From Reticulitermes lucifugus (lineage: Eukaryota > Arthropoda > Insecta > Blattodea > Rhinotermitidae), in contig JAKCWW010000308.1 of assembly GCA_026260175.1 (NCBI GenBank), positions 6,853-70,852 of the forward strand: 64,000 nt of DNA. Reading direction: 5' to 3'. Each line of letters begins with the position of its first letter. The first letter of the stretch is position 1. The notes beneath the pieces are model-generated. The model saw only the letters and a list, made by a program, of their open reading frames with translations. It had not been told where the DNA came from and did no database searches. Positions 35,016 to 46,680 of this stretch are shown piece after piece. A program made the translations under genes and the position numbers.

Positions 35016-37578
35016 ATCTTCGTACCTGGGTATATGTAGCAGTCCTTTCTGAGGAGACAATAGTTACTCAGCCAGTGAAGATATACCCCACATTTTATGG
35101 AACCCAAACGTTCATTACCGTGTTCAGAAGAACTCAGCATCTGTCCATATCCCAAGCCAGATGAATCCAATCCACGTTATTCCATCCCAAGCATATAAGT
35201 TCACTTTCTCTTATGCTCTTAGGCCTTTCAAGTGGCCTTTTATAAATGTTTTCGAAAAATAATTTGAGAAATAAACAGTGAGGGTATTAAAAGGCAACCA
35301 AAATATTTTCATACTATTTCTTTATTTTAAAATCACCTGTGAAGAACTGTTAAAACTGTGGAAAACGTGATTAATTTTAAGTCGAATTTAAAATGTACCG
35401 CGGGAATAGTTATGTAACAAAACGGTGTAGATTTATCCAAAACTGCGGAGACATGTAAGCACAGATTTTTGCCGGCTGNGTATGGGCATAAATTAGGCTT
35501 TCATGCATCTATTTGAATAATAAAGTAGAAGGGATACATAGTTTTCATCAGTGAAATATAAAAGGTGTAATTACATAAATTATGCACTTTTTCAGTATTC
35601 TAACCACTGAAGTGGTAAGTGAAAAATATTTTTGTTTGTTTGTTCGTTTGTTTAATTTCAGTGCCAACATTAAAAAGTTTTTAGAAAATTAAATTTTACT
35701 CTAAACTCCAGACTCGGGCAGAAAGCGGTCGACCTCTCTCTTCGTCCCGCGGATCCCGAAGGAAGTTGGATAATTAAAAATTTGGTTAATGTAAGGTTTT
35801 TAAAATGCTTCTTAAAATACAAACATACAAACGGATAATAAGGTTTTAAGGTCAATTTTGCGGAGTATTTAACTGAGATAAATCTCCATATTTACTGGAA
35901 ATTCAGTTGGCTTGTAAGAGGTTTAAATCTGAATCAACAAACAAAATCATAATGGCTGCCAAATGTATCCATGAATACAATTATAGAAGCAAGTTTTTTC
36001 TGAAAACAAGTTTTCAAATACAAGTTACAAAATCGTACGCATAGCGTTCGCTCTTTTAGCGACTCTGGACTTTCAATTCTTCAATGTTAACCTCTACGCT
36101 CTCTTATTCATAAATAAAACAGGCAGGACAGACGATATAAAATGTGATAAAAATCAGTTAAATGTTGAACAGGGCTAGGCGATGAACGTAAAAAAATCCT
36201 TTTGTTTTAACTATCTCAAAACCCGTAAGAATTTCAGAAAAGGTGTATTCTAAGAAATTACGTATTCAGGTTTTCTCTACAGCTCTTTTACTAACCACTT
36301 TTCATTAGGATAAAATAAAAGTTATATTAGACATGCGTGTAGAGATGTACGCAGGCTTAGAAGAATGTGTAAATTTCCAGTATTTTTAAAATAATATATT
36401 TAAAATTTGCATGGGTGAAAGGGTTCTGGTTTTTTTAAATCATCAGTAAAAAATGTGAGTGGCTTACGAGCTCTGAACGGACGGAAAAGAAAACATGACA
36501 ATGCCAACTGGCACAAATTCAAAATTCCGATACAAACGAATCTAATAGCGTCATGATTATCACTATCGCCGTCTTCATAATCACTAAAAATAACTGTTGA
36601 GGGATCAGGACCACATGGTCATATCCGACAAGACCCGGGTTCAAAATTTGGCCCAGTGTCTGTCAGTCCTGACAAGGTCTTTATAATCATCCTTTCCCCT
36701 TCCATGAAAATTTTAGAATAAATTTAAATATGCCTGACGCACTTCCTTTCTTACTACTCTAGTTCAAGACACATACCTACGTTTCCATACCACGCTGTTA
36801 AACAACGTAGTTGGAAAGTGTCGTTAGACAAATAAAAATAAGTTATTAACATAACTGTGCAGAACTAGACTTCACGTTGTCTGTGGTTAATCTCTATATT
36901 CGTTCTTCAGACACCTGGTATAAAATTTGTATGAAATAATTTTCATATATCAGGTAATACAAATATGGCAACGGTGTGAAACTTGGACGTTACTGTCATC
37001 GCATGGCCATCGGCACGTTCAGATATGTCTGGCATCCAGAAAAATACCAAGAGTAACACATTACGACTCGTCATTACCTTACCACCAAGCATCACACATC
37101 ATGGGTACCGATTATTGAGACCATGAGAATATTTTTATCCACATTTAGGTAGACATTGTGTATTATAATTATGTAGCACGAAAATGTTCATAACTTACAT
37201 AGTTCATTAAGCACCCCTAAATGTAGAGAAATTTGAGCTGAAACGTGTAGGGTAAAATAAATATGTTATTCCTGGGATTTAAAACGTGTTATATCAAATG
37301 GCTTTATTAAGGTGATATATGGATATCTAGCGTAGTTTATGTACTTCTTTTCTGAATGTTTCAACGAAGCTTCTTTGCGGTTAATTTGAGTACCTTGCAT
37401 TTGTTGCTACATTGAGAAATGTGTCATTAAAATACCTTTTTTAAAACTAGATATAAAGGATGCGTACTGCATAAAACCTGTTGTTAGCAGACGCAGTCTT
37501 AAGTCGAATTGACAAAACTAGTAAACATGGTACGATATGGAAATATCTTAACAATTATCCAGTTGTGAGGATAGAACC
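35016..37578. other. Unassigned DNA with one ambiguous base
   Basis: No gene recognised. Position 35479 is an unresolved base (n). A GGGTTCAAAATTTGG box B-like word near 36648 is followed by GTCTGTCAGTCCTGACAAGG. It might be a very old SINE, but no box A is visible. Confidence 0.35.
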
Positions 37579-37610
37579 CTGAAGAAGGAAAGAGTACTTG
37601 CCGGCAAGTA
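37579..37610. other. CTGAAGA word followed by a 16-bp palindrome
   Basis: CTGAAGA at 37579-37585 is followed ten bases later by TACTTGCCGGCAAGTA (37595-37610), which is its own reverse complement. The arrangement recalls the hairpin core of the fold-back elements, but no GAAAC follows and no outer arms are seen. Confidence 0.45.
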
Positions 37611-38129
37611 TGCTTATTCTTCTACAAATCTACAGGATATCACATCTCAGATGGCAGTCATGTTAATACTGATCGTTCTCAGGATGAACAACTGCACATA
37701 AGATTAACGTAATTAAAATTCTGCTGCATGAAATTGTTAGTGAAAATGGGCTATAATTTATGTTATTATTGGCATGCAGCTTCTGTAAGCCCCATATTAC
37801 AATTAACAATTATTAACATAAATAATTCCTTTTTCACTTTTTCACAGAACTTACTACATAAAAAGCAACGCTCGAAGTCTCTATTCGCTCCTGAATACGT
37901 CCTACACTTTACCCGAATGACTGGCTTCAGGTATGATGATGATGAACAATTGGGTCCATAGGAATAATACAGGGCTAATGAATAACTGTCAAAGAATCCT
38001 TGGGTTATAAAAGGTCACATTTTTTTCTGCAATTAATTAAGTAGCACGCTAGGACGTAATATAGGGAGTGGAGTTTCCTTGCAGCTCCTTGCATTCTTAA
38101 AGTCGACACTAAATAAAAGTGCCTAGTCA
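37611..38129. other. Unassigned DNA
   Basis: Nothing recognised. Confidence 0.4.
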
Positions 38130-38335
38130 GCTTGACGCCCCGACTGCTTTATACCAGGGGAAAAGAGATCTCGCTACCCTTTTCAAAGGGGGCTGCGTGA
38201 ATCTGAGAGCCGGTCTGGAAACCGTAGAGAAGAGATGAATTTCTGCCCCTGCTGGCAATCTATACAGGATTTACTCCTCGTCCAGCCCATAGCCTATCAC
38301 TATATCGCCTGAGCTACCTGGCTGACTATAGGTTA
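38130..38335 (-). repeat. SINE-C copy with good box A
   Basis: On the minus strand the head reads CAGCCAGGTAGCTCAGGCGA then TATAGTGATAGGCTATGGGC. TAGCTCAGGCG is a good box A. Body words on the plus strand include CTTTTCAAAGGGGGCTGCGT, GAGAGCCGGTCTGGAAACCG and TAGAGAAGAGATGAATTTC, in SINE-C order. Confidence 0.65.
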
Positions 38336-38616
38336 GAAGGATTTGCAATTCTTTGCTATCGATTTATAAATTACCCTGAAGATTGAGGACGATGCGCCCG
38401 AACCTGCCTCGGAAAGACGTCCATCACGTGCTGATATGCACCGAAGTTACTCTGCTAGGGAAAGCAGAAGGAACCCCCTCTCCAGGGGTGCCAACCACTT
38501 GCAACTCCTAAATAACTCTGTCATGTTAGCATAATATTCTAAAAAGAAGTCCGTTGCGAAGAAATTTATTTTCCACAAAACATATCACCAAATCATTTTA
38601 CACGCCATTTTACAAA

Positions 38617-38830
38617 CATGTGTGTCTTTTTTTTCCAATGGCTCGACAGCCCCTTGGGGGCCTAGGCCGCCTCATTTTTCGAGGNNNNNNNNNNNNNNNN
38701 NNNNNNNNNNNNNNNNNNNNNNNNNNNNNNNNNNCCCTAGGCGGGATTCGAACCCACAATCCCAGTAAGCGAGCGGCCATAGACCCACGCCTTAGACAGC
38801 GCGGCCACTGGGATCGGCCATGTGTGTCTT
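38617..38830 (-). repeat. SINE-B with 12-bp target duplication, holding an assembly gap
   Basis: A perfect target duplication CATGTGTGTCTT flanks the element (38617-38628 and 38819-38830). On the minus strand it runs GGCCGATCCCAGTGGCCGCG, a box B GGTTCGAATCCC, then after the gap GGCCTAGGCCCCCAAGGGGC and an A-rich tail. The middle of the body is missing as 50 Ns. An overlapping 92-codon frame runs through the Ns and is not a gene. Confidence 0.85.
38685..38734. other. Assembly gap (50 N)
   Basis: Exactly 50 consecutive unresolved bases lie inside the SINE-B, probably because reads of a high-copy repeat could not be resolved there. Confidence 0.98.
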
Positions 38831-39299
38831 AGAGAAGTAAATATTATTAGCTGTAGACAATCATAACAATAATACTTGTAAGTGAAACGATTAAAACTAA
38901 CAACAAACAGTGAACATGGTAAATAAAGACGAGCAGGCTTACTCGTATATGTGCACGTAAGGAATGGACCTCTCAGAAAATGTGATGTCCATTTGGGTTT
39001 TAAATTTTCACTTTAAAACCTGAAGATGTTAGATTTAATAAATTTGTTGTGTTTGACGGCAATATATAAATTACTCCTAAAGTAATTATGAGTTCGAATC
39101 CCATTCCGAGTATGGACGTACTCGTATGTCGGTGTTCTTCAGTATTGTGCTGTCAATTGTAGGTGGAGGCCCTCCATTGGGCGGGTGACAGGTAAAAGGA
39201 GTCCTGTCACATATCTGACTTGCTACTTAAAAATGAACTCTAAATGAAAAAATGCTAAAGAAGAGTGTGGATAGCTCACATAAAATATTGACTACGTTA
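38831..39299. other. Unassigned DNA with a box B-like word
   Basis: GAGTTCGAATCCCATTCC near 39090 fits a pol III box B, but no box A is found upstream at the right distance. A very diverged SINE is possible. Confidence 0.35.
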
Positions 39300-39490
39300 T
39301 GAGCTGTACAACAGGGAAATCGAGGTTGGATTCCATGTAAGGGAGATTACGGTCTCAGGCTCTGGGAGCTACATAGACTACTGCCCTATGTGCAGGAGGG
39401 TTCCTTCGCCAGGAGCAGAACGGCCGGGGAGTAAAGCGAGCCACTTATCTTCATCTAGTAATGGCGTTATAAACGCATGAATCTCTGCCT
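39300..39490 (+). repeat. SINE-C copy
   Basis: A box B-like GAGGTTGGATTCCATG is followed by GGTCTCAGGCTCTGGGAGC, GTTCCTTCGCCAGGAGCAGA, ACGGCCGGGGAGTAAAGCG and AATCTCTGCCTCCA, in SINE-C order. The 5' head is weak. Confidence 0.6.
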
Positions 39491-40539
39491 CCATTTCTTC
39501 ATATGTGTTCACGTTGTTGCGTTTAATGAATCACAGGGAGAGGATTCCATTTTCTCAAAGGCTAAGAAACGGAAGCTATTGTAGCAGAAACAGAAGATTC
39601 ATCACCAGTGATACAAAAATCATCGGCCTAACACGATTGTGAGCCAGTTGTATCCACTTCTGAATGCAAAATAAAATTCATCTCATTATGTTTGAATTTG
39701 CGCATTTACATGTAAAACAGTAATTTGCTTTGCAATTATTTTAATACTCATCACACAGAAGACTATTGCAATTGAAATTTATAAATTATTATAATGAAAG
39801 TAAAACTAAAATATCACTCAGTTTCTAGAATTTAGATAAAAGTGTATGAATACAGAACATAATATTTCGGAACCGGAAATTCTTTCTTTCCTTATGTCAA
39901 AGTGTTGGAAGTTACCTCATGTGTTGAATATGACAGAAAAAATATTCTCAATCTCTGGTCAGTGACCTGAGGAAGGAAGAAACGCAGTTCCCAAAATGTT
40001 GTGTTCTTTTCCAAATAAGAGACGATGGACATAGTCCAGAAACTGAGAAAGCCAAACAGTAATATTGACTTGCCATCATCAAAAGCCTTATAACTGAAAG
40101 TTAGAATTGTGTGATTTCAGTTTTATGTAAACAAGGATTATATTAGACCGTTATGTACTGAAACAGAATTGGTGGTTTTTATGGCGATAAAGTTCAAAGT
40201 TCTGCCCATTGGCTTCACTAACTCCACGGAGCAGAGTCTGATCTGACAAGTCAGTAAATAAAATAACTTCACCGCATTTCACGGAACCCAAAAATTCATT
40301 ACCCTCGGCCTTCTATTGTTTCCTACTCTGAGCCTGATGGAGAAAGTCCATATCTTCCAATGCAGTTTCTTCTATATCCTTTCTGGCAGCTGTGGAAAGC
40401 CACTGCTACCCTCGTCTGTCTGGCTTATGAAACGGAGTGACTCCCACCTGACTAATTATCGCGAATATCATATTCAAACTTTGACTAAAACCTGCAGACA
40501 CATTCAAAGTGTAGTTCAAATCTTACAAAAATTCTAGAC
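39491..40539. other. Unassigned DNA with one hammerhead-like hairpin
   Basis: At 39967-40000 a CTGAGGA word is followed by a GGAA/TTCC hairpin and CAAAATGTTG (a mutated GAAAC position). It has the same layout as the fold-back cores, without visible long arms. No gene recognised. Confidence 0.4.
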
Positions 40540-40680
40540 ACATTACATGAAGACCTACGCATTTTTATGATGTCATCGTGATTGGTTTTTGTGATTAGAT
40601 AAAATGTGTTCTCTATGAAGTACGAGCTGAAGTCGAAAAAAAATTGAAAATCTAAACATGACGATTAAACATGAACAGCA
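40540..40680 (-). repeat. GACA element fragment
   Basis: ACATTACATGAAGACCTACG then CATTTTTATGATGTCATCG matches the arm GTACTTTACATGAAGACCTA at 9290. The remainder is diverged. Confidence 0.4.
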
Positions 40681-40920
40681 CCTCGCCGTTGCCAAGATAT
40701 GGATTATAATACACTGCAAATCCGTTGCAAACATACGGAAGAAACGTATGGTGTGTGTCGTGTAAAGCTTGAAACGGCATAGTTCAAATACACGCAGCTT
40801 CAATTGTTTTAATTTAAATTAATCTCGAATTTAAAATTAGGGACCACAACAAGGCAAACGTGCCAGAGGTGTTCTGAACTGTGGACACTCCTTAACTTCA
40901 TAATGTTACATTCTTATTCA

Positions 40921-41032
40921 CGCCTACATCTTCTAAATGGCCTATTTCGCTCAGTTTTCCAACCAGAACTTTACATGTAATTCTCTTCTGCCCCATACAT
41001 GGTAAGAGACCCGCCAATCTCACCCTTCGAGA
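40921..41032 (-). pseudogene. Jockey/CR1-like RT C-terminal fragment
   Basis: Minus-strand translation gives RRVRLAGLLPCMGQKRITC followed by KVLVGKLSEIGHLEDVG. This matches the pattern R-R-x-R-W-A-G-H-V-x-R-M-G followed by R-V-L-V-G-K-P-E-G found near the C-terminus of insect non-LTR retrotransposon ORF2 proteins, and seen in clearer form at 58668-59140. Only about 37 codons are recognisable. The usual histidine and arginine-rich follow-up (GRPRRRW) are lost. It is a short, dead fragment and says nothing about a host gene. Confidence 0.5.
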
Positions 41033-42276
41033 CTGATCATCTGAGTAATATATTTGTTACGGTTTGTGAGATTGTGTATTCAGTCTGGTGCTTATCAACT
41101 GCAGGACCAATTACGACATAACCCCATGTCCTAAATCATAAATAATTATTCTAAACCAAAGTCAAATTCTACCGACTACTCTTGTTTATATTTCTCGTAA
41201 AAAACGTAACAGAAATCAGCTGACCAGTTTCGGAGGTGGTATATGGAGATCACAAATCAGACACTACACCTCACTGTAATGCTTTTATTTTGCGCACTTG
41301 GTTCAGAGAATGTATAAAAACTTCGGTTGAAGAAAATAAAGTTGATTCTCAATACCTTACTGAGATCCCATCTGGATGCGCCTCGATTTGACACACATGT
41401 TAAACCAAACCAATGACATGAAGAAAAAGAAAGGAGTGTATGACTCTTCTTTTTTTTTTTGGCTCGAAATTCTTGTGTTAGAAAAGTTTTTATTCTCACT
41501 AAAAGTCGATCCTTTTTCCATCAGGAACGTCAGAAGACCCTCCCCCCCGGAGAGACCTTTGTTTCTTTTCGCCCCCAGAAACCCCATGCTCCCAGGAGGA
41601 GTAGAAAACCGGACTTGTTCAGACGAACCAGTTCTTGCATTCGATTTCTTCTGCTTCCAGTATTTCAAACTTCTCTTCTCCTGTTGATGCATATACACAC
41701 GTACCAGAGTGAATCTCTGCCTTCGGGGAAGAAAGCCAGAATGTGCGCAAGTGCATACAAGAAACTTCACAGCACGAAACGGCACGTCTCCTCTACACCA
41801 GCGGTATATTAGTGTTCACACATCTCTTACTAAGAAGACGTGGAAGGTACACGTGAGCATAGACCTGACATTCTGTGCGTGTACGTAGGACAAGGTAGTT
41901 GAAAGCGTCCGGTTAAATTCAACATACCTGAGTTCCTTACCATTTACTTTCTACTCGATAAACATTCTTTCCTAATACTGATCTGTTTTAAGTTAGAACA
42001 AAGAATGAAGTTATATTTCATGCTTCAGATGGCGCAGTTTCAAACAGAGCTACTGATTTGAGTACATGGAAATAGCCCTATATGTTTCCATGGAAAAAGG
42101 AGTGAACCTGTAATAAACAAGGTAAAGCGTTAATCATCTTCCACCATAATTGTGCTGGTACAAAGGCCGTTAAAATTTAGACGGGAAATTCTAACAAATC
42201 CTGTTGCTATATACTACGTAGCATTTCTATAGATAATACTTCATCTCAATGCGATTCATCCCCGTTATGTATTCGG
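41033..42276. other. Unassigned DNA, includes a GC-richer patch with a T11 run
   Basis: Positions 41450-41460 are a run of about eleven T's, followed by a GC-richer patch to about 41815 that is open in several frames (142 codons minus, 117 and 103 plus). Read on the minus strand it could be a retroposed sequence ending in poly-A, but no target duplication or known protein was recognised. Confidence 0.35.
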
Positions 42277-42533
42277 TCAATAAAACCATGAAATAATCCG
42301 TCAACACAACATAAATTATAAAGAATATCAACAGGTACATGTTTCGGCTATATTAATTTTGTGTATCATTGTAAAGTTTGAGATCTCTCACTACATGTTG
42401 CAGTTGTGTGTCAACACTTTTTATTTTCTTTTGTACAGCCCGATGATAGCTATTAATGTAGGCAAAACATGTAGCTGTTGATATTCTTCACAATATGTTT
42501 AGTGTCGACGGATTATTTATTGGTTTTATTGAT
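42277..42533. mobile_element. Fold-back element FB-1
   Basis: The arms are about 80 bp. The left has TCAATAAAACCATGAAATAA, TCCGTCAACAC and AATATCAACAGGTACATGTT. The right is the complement with TGTAGCTGTTGATATTCTTC and ATTATTTATTGGTTTTATTG. The right inner half has a decayed core, CCGATGA at 42440 and AAAACATGT at about 42464. A CATCCCCGTT word just outside the left arm matches the FB-1 end motif CATCCCGTTGT. Confidence 0.7.
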
Positions 42534-45122
42534 AATAATTCAATTGCAACGTTCATGTATATTATAGCCCTACAGGGATACTGCACAATTGCACTAAATA
42601 TTCACGCTACGATTTTTAAAAGTTCCTAAGATACAGCTTGATAGATTTCATAGGCGAACAACGACGGTGCAAAACCGACAGAAGCGTAGGCATGACAACA
42701 CAATTTTACGGAAATCACTACCATTTGGCGGAAGTATAATAAAGTATATAATTACCCCAGAGTAAGTTACAAACTATGCTTATTTTGTAGTAGATTACAT
42801 ATTTATTGACAGCTTTAAAATATTTTAATAACTTTGTAGAAATGATGCACTTACATAAATTACGAATGTATACACTCTTATGACCTTCAAACAACTATAA
42901 CAATTCAAATAAATACAAACAAGAATATGGAACTCCATTTAATACCAATTTAAAATCCAACTTTTCAATACCATCAATATCATCAGAATTTAGTACTTAA
43001 ACGACGCTTAAATACTCAAATAGCATTGTGAAACATAATGCGACACCAGGCGACAAAGTATGTAATCAACTACAGAAGTCAGATTAAGTAGAATAAAAAG
43101 ACATGTAAATTTTTCAATTATCAATAAAACACTCATTGTCAATCGCATTCCATCATCTTATCACCAATATTTAATACTTCAATAAAGCTTACTTACTCTA
43201 TAAACCACCAGTACTGAATCGCATTAAAGCTACCAACTTACCATCATTATTACTCAAACAACAGAGTCAAAATGAATTCGAACACAATGGAATAAAATTT
43301 TTTTAAATTACATATGTGAGATAAACATCGACATATTTTATCGGCCAGACTTTATCATAACCATAGAAACCGATAATTGTGACGTCACTGCCCTCTATCG
43401 ATATACCCCTAGTTGTAACATGATTGTGATGTTCCCAAGATACCAAGCTGTAAAGCAAACATGAAAATGCAACCATAAAAACCGGTACACGTGGTATTAC
43501 AGGCATGGTACACGTACGCAAACAACGGGTTTATACAGGTACGAGACACATACATAAACACACACTCACACACGATACTACGAGCATCTTTTTTAAAAAG
43601 CTAACAGTTACTCACTTGCATTTTGGAGCCTTCACCTTTAAGAAATTCAGCAATTAAACCCTTATATAATACAGTTCATTGCATTTCACTCATTCGAAGG
43701 CTCTTAATAATTACATCATTCTGCCACAAAAGCATAGATTATCGACTGCAACCTTGTGTGTTATGACACCGTGTATTCTTGTAACATAACTTTGGACCAA
43801 CACACTGCATCCCATTTTCAATGTCGATCGTGAAGATAAAGTCAGTATTGTCTTCTACAACGTCAGTACCTACTAGTACCTACAACACTACATGAAGTCA
43901 CAATGTTCACAGCCACGAAAACTTTAAATCTTACGCTGCATGTGCACTGTGGGGATTATATACACACCTTTTTATATTAAAAAGACAATGCATCTTTCCC
44001 ACGGACAGTATTCATGTGTTTTGCAAGGTAGCAATTACTTTCCTAAAGAATATTCATTGAGTTTTGTAATGAAGTGGCATTGTATTTTCTGTAAGATAGG
44101 AAATTAATTTCGTTAAAATTTCCCACTTAAGAGACTATATGTCAACGTCCCGCTTTACGAGTTTCAAGCGAACAAACCTTCCCAATGTTGATGCTTGATG
44201 GCTCCAGGGAAAAAAGATTTTTTTTTGTATTATATTTGGAATGGTAAAATGAGTTTACTAGATTGTTTTTACAAAGTGTCTTTGTGCTTTGTTTCCTAAT
44301 GTCCTAAAATTGCGAATTCAGTTTAAGGCAATGCTTTTAACAATTTCAAACTATCTCCAACGTTTCACAATTTTGAACATCGCAGAATAAGAACAATCCC
44401 TTTTTAAAATAAAATATTCCTAGAGATTAGAGTAGATCAGGTATGCTTTGACGTGAAAGTAAATATTTTATATAATATTTAGTCTGTGACCGTTATGTCA
44501 AATTTGGCACTGTATATTTCAGTGGTTTCATTATTGAATAATAATAAAGAGGCATCTGAGTTAGTGAGGTTACTGTATCGGTCTGTCTGATTTCAGTTCA
44601 TGATAGTGACAAACAATACTTCTCTTCAATATGCCCAAACAAGTCTGAGGCCAACCCAGTTACCTGCCACTGTGTGCTGGGGCTTAATTCATAAGCACTC
44701 ATTGAACACACAAATTGAGGTTTATGTCTGAGCATTTACCACGTATTTTATTTATTCACTCTTGATTTAACAACGCTAAGAGTAGCCCACATTGTATAGG
44801 CCTTGTACCGAAAGGTGGATCATTAATGAATAATTAATTGGAAAGGATTTTGTAAGAAACAGTGGTAGTAGTATAACACGAGGTAATATCTCGATATGTG
44901 CTTGGACAAACTGAGAAAATCATAAAAAAAACCAAGTTATAAAGTCTCCGGACCAATATCTGAAAGTATAACCTCCCAGACACAGAAAAAATGCTAATTA
45001 CCGGACACTGACGTTCGACAAATGTGACGGCTACACGGAGACAATAGTAGAGAAAAAATAAATTTAAGTTTTGAAATCCAATAACTTTATAGACAAACAA
45101 GAATTTGAATAAGAACAACGCT
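42534..45122. other. ~2.6 kb unassigned
   Basis: No gene recognised. GTGTTATGACACCGTGTATT near 43758, followed by GTGAAGATAAAGTC, may be an eroded FB-2 arm, but its pair is not found. Confidence 0.4.
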
Positions 45123-46110
45123 CTATTCTTGGACGTGACGTCGTCTAGACTGGCAAAAATTTACCGACCTTCTGTAGTTCTTCCTTTCTTCTTTGTTGAC
45201 ATTCTTCCGCTTTCTTCGTTCATCCGTTTTACTGATCATTTCCAGTGTAATCCATAGATTTCTCGCTCTCCTCTCGACTTCAACAACCAAATCCCTCATA
45301 GTATTATCTATCACACATTTCTTGATATTGTTCCACTCTACTTCCACATTTCCACTTTTCACATTCGATTGCACCGAGTTATATCTTCTAGAGCATCTTG
45401 CACTTTCTGCCGTTGAGCATATAACTTCTCCCATCTTAGTTTTCCCTTTTGGAACCATTTTTTTTAGAAGAGCCCCGCAGCAGATGCTACGGAGGCACCT
45501 GTAAACTGTGGTAAGTCAGTATCTGCTCCAGGCAGTGTATGCACATCATTCATACTGCTTCTGAATCGTTGTTTCACAAGTATATAGTCCAACTGATAAC
45601 GATTTTGATCTCCCCGTCCTTTCCAGGTGTACAATCTTCTCTTGTGCTTTTTAATCCATGTGTTGGTGATAACAAGTCCATTTCTTTCTCAAACGTCTAA
45701 GAACATTTAAACTCTCTGATTTCTCTTTCTCAGTCCACGCGGTCCAACAACGTCCCGATACGATTTATCTCCAACAACACAGTTCCAGTGCCCCATTATG
45801 ATGGTGTCTGTCTCACTTTCTCCATCCTCTTCAGGAATTTCTTCGATTATACTTTACAGTTCTTCCACTACGTCATCGTCATACATTGAATTTGGCTACT
45901 ACACTTGCATTATCATTCTCGCTTTAATTTAAGAACAATTATTCTGTCATTATACAAAATTCACTATGCTTTTATGCACAAATATTGCTACGCCTCTTTC
46001 AGCCCTTTCACCCCTGGAATAATACACCGTATATTCGCCACTTCTTATTCCACCGTGCTTCACTGACATTTAGAAGGGACACTGTCTTCTTATTCATCTC
46101 TTTTTTCAAA
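45123..46110 (-). pseudogene. RTE-type non-LTR retrotransposon, endonuclease region (decayed)
   Basis: Minus-strand translation shows an apurinic-like (exonuclease-endonuclease-phosphatase) endonuclease of the type often mis-annotated in insects as 'craniofacial development protein 2-like'. Blocks from N to C: GERAERGVAIFVHKSIVNFV (about 46000), EEIPEEDGESETDTIIMGHWN (about 45830, the usual GDWN reading GHWN, so an active-site Asp is lost), VVGDKSYRDVVGPRGL, NGLVITNTWIKKHKRRLYTW, NRYQLDYILVKQRFR and HTLPGADT. These are followed by VEWNNIKKCVIDNTM and VERRARNLWITLEMISK near 45250. There are several frameshifts and stops. The segment expected after GADT (SDHN with the final catalytic His) is replaced by about 55 bp resembling the SINE-A tail (45468-45497). 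The reverse transcriptase that should follow is absent downstream of 45123. It is a dead copy. Confidence 0.85.
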
Positions 46111-46322
46111 TTCACCCATGTTCCTCCTTGATTAAGGTAACCGAGAGTGCAAGCCAAAAATATTGAAAATTACAGATAGGTTCCCTCAAGGTCATACTAT
46201 TTATTGGAGAATCTTCCCTTTCATTTGGATGTACCGGACAGCGACCTTTCAAACTTTTTAAATTTTTAATCCTCTAATTTTTAAACATCTGTCTATAAGT
46301 TTTAAAACTTTCGCGGCGACAT

Positions 46323-46432
46323 GATTCAATGTAGTCCCCGTTTTGCCTGAGGATGGGGACGCAGCTAGTCCCCGAAACGTTGTATTCGAACGAGTTGACG
46401 CGGCTGTGCGCCCGAGAAGACTATATTGAATC
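46323..46432 (+). mobile_element. Small hairpin element with hammerhead-like core
   Basis: The outer inverted repeat GATTCAATGTAGTC (46323-46336) pairs with GACTATATTGAATC (46419-46432). Inside are CTGAGGA (46347-46353), one T, a perfect GGGGAC/GTCCCC hairpin (46355-46360, 46368-46373) and GAAACGTTGT (46374-46383). This is the cleanest example in the window of the CTGANGA-hairpin-GAAAC layout. It is non-coding, about 110 bp, and the family is unknown. Confidence 0.6.
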
Positions 46433-46559
46433 TAATTTCCTAATTGAATAACTGCAATTCCTACGATTATTTTTTTATACTTCAATGATTTCGGTTTATT
46501 TAACACTTACAAAACTGTAAAGTCGAGATCTCGACTATGCGTTATACATAATAAATTTT

Positions 46560-46680
46560 CTTTAGTGTCTTTATTTCGCCTGATGATGGCTTTTTAATGT
46601 AATCCGAGACATGTCTCAATAAAGATATAGGATAGTATACCTTAAAACACAGTCGTGATTTACGGTCTCTGTCCCTACAC
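46560..46680 (+). mobile_element. FB-1 single arm
   Basis: CTGATGA (46580-46586), one T, a GG/CC-closed loop and GAGACATGTCTC, then AAAACACAGTCGTGATTTAC, matching the right arm at 53327-53400. No left arm is detectable. Confidence 0.5.

Noticed and set aside
38554-38832. 92-codon frame containing unknown residues
   Set aside because: Translated through 50 Ns inside a SINE; not real.
40921-41032. Host gene exon on the minus strand
   Set aside because: The readable peptide fits the C-terminal region of jockey/CR1-like retrotransposon proteins and is decayed.
41357-41785. Longest open frame in the window (142 codons, minus)
   Set aside because: Open in several frames at once, runs across a T11 tract, low-complexity Lys/Phe runs and no known motif. 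Chance or retroposed non-coding sequence is likelier.
45123-45458. A 111-codon minus frame resembling 'craniofacial development protein 2-like'
   Set aside because: The flanking minus-strand translation is a non-LTR endonuclease, so the similarity comes from a retrotransposon and not from a host developmental gene.
46347-46383. A canonical hammerhead ribozyme
   Set aside because: An extra base lies between CTGANGA and stem II, and the stem III and cleavage-site partners could not be assigned by eye. Reported only as hammerhead-like.
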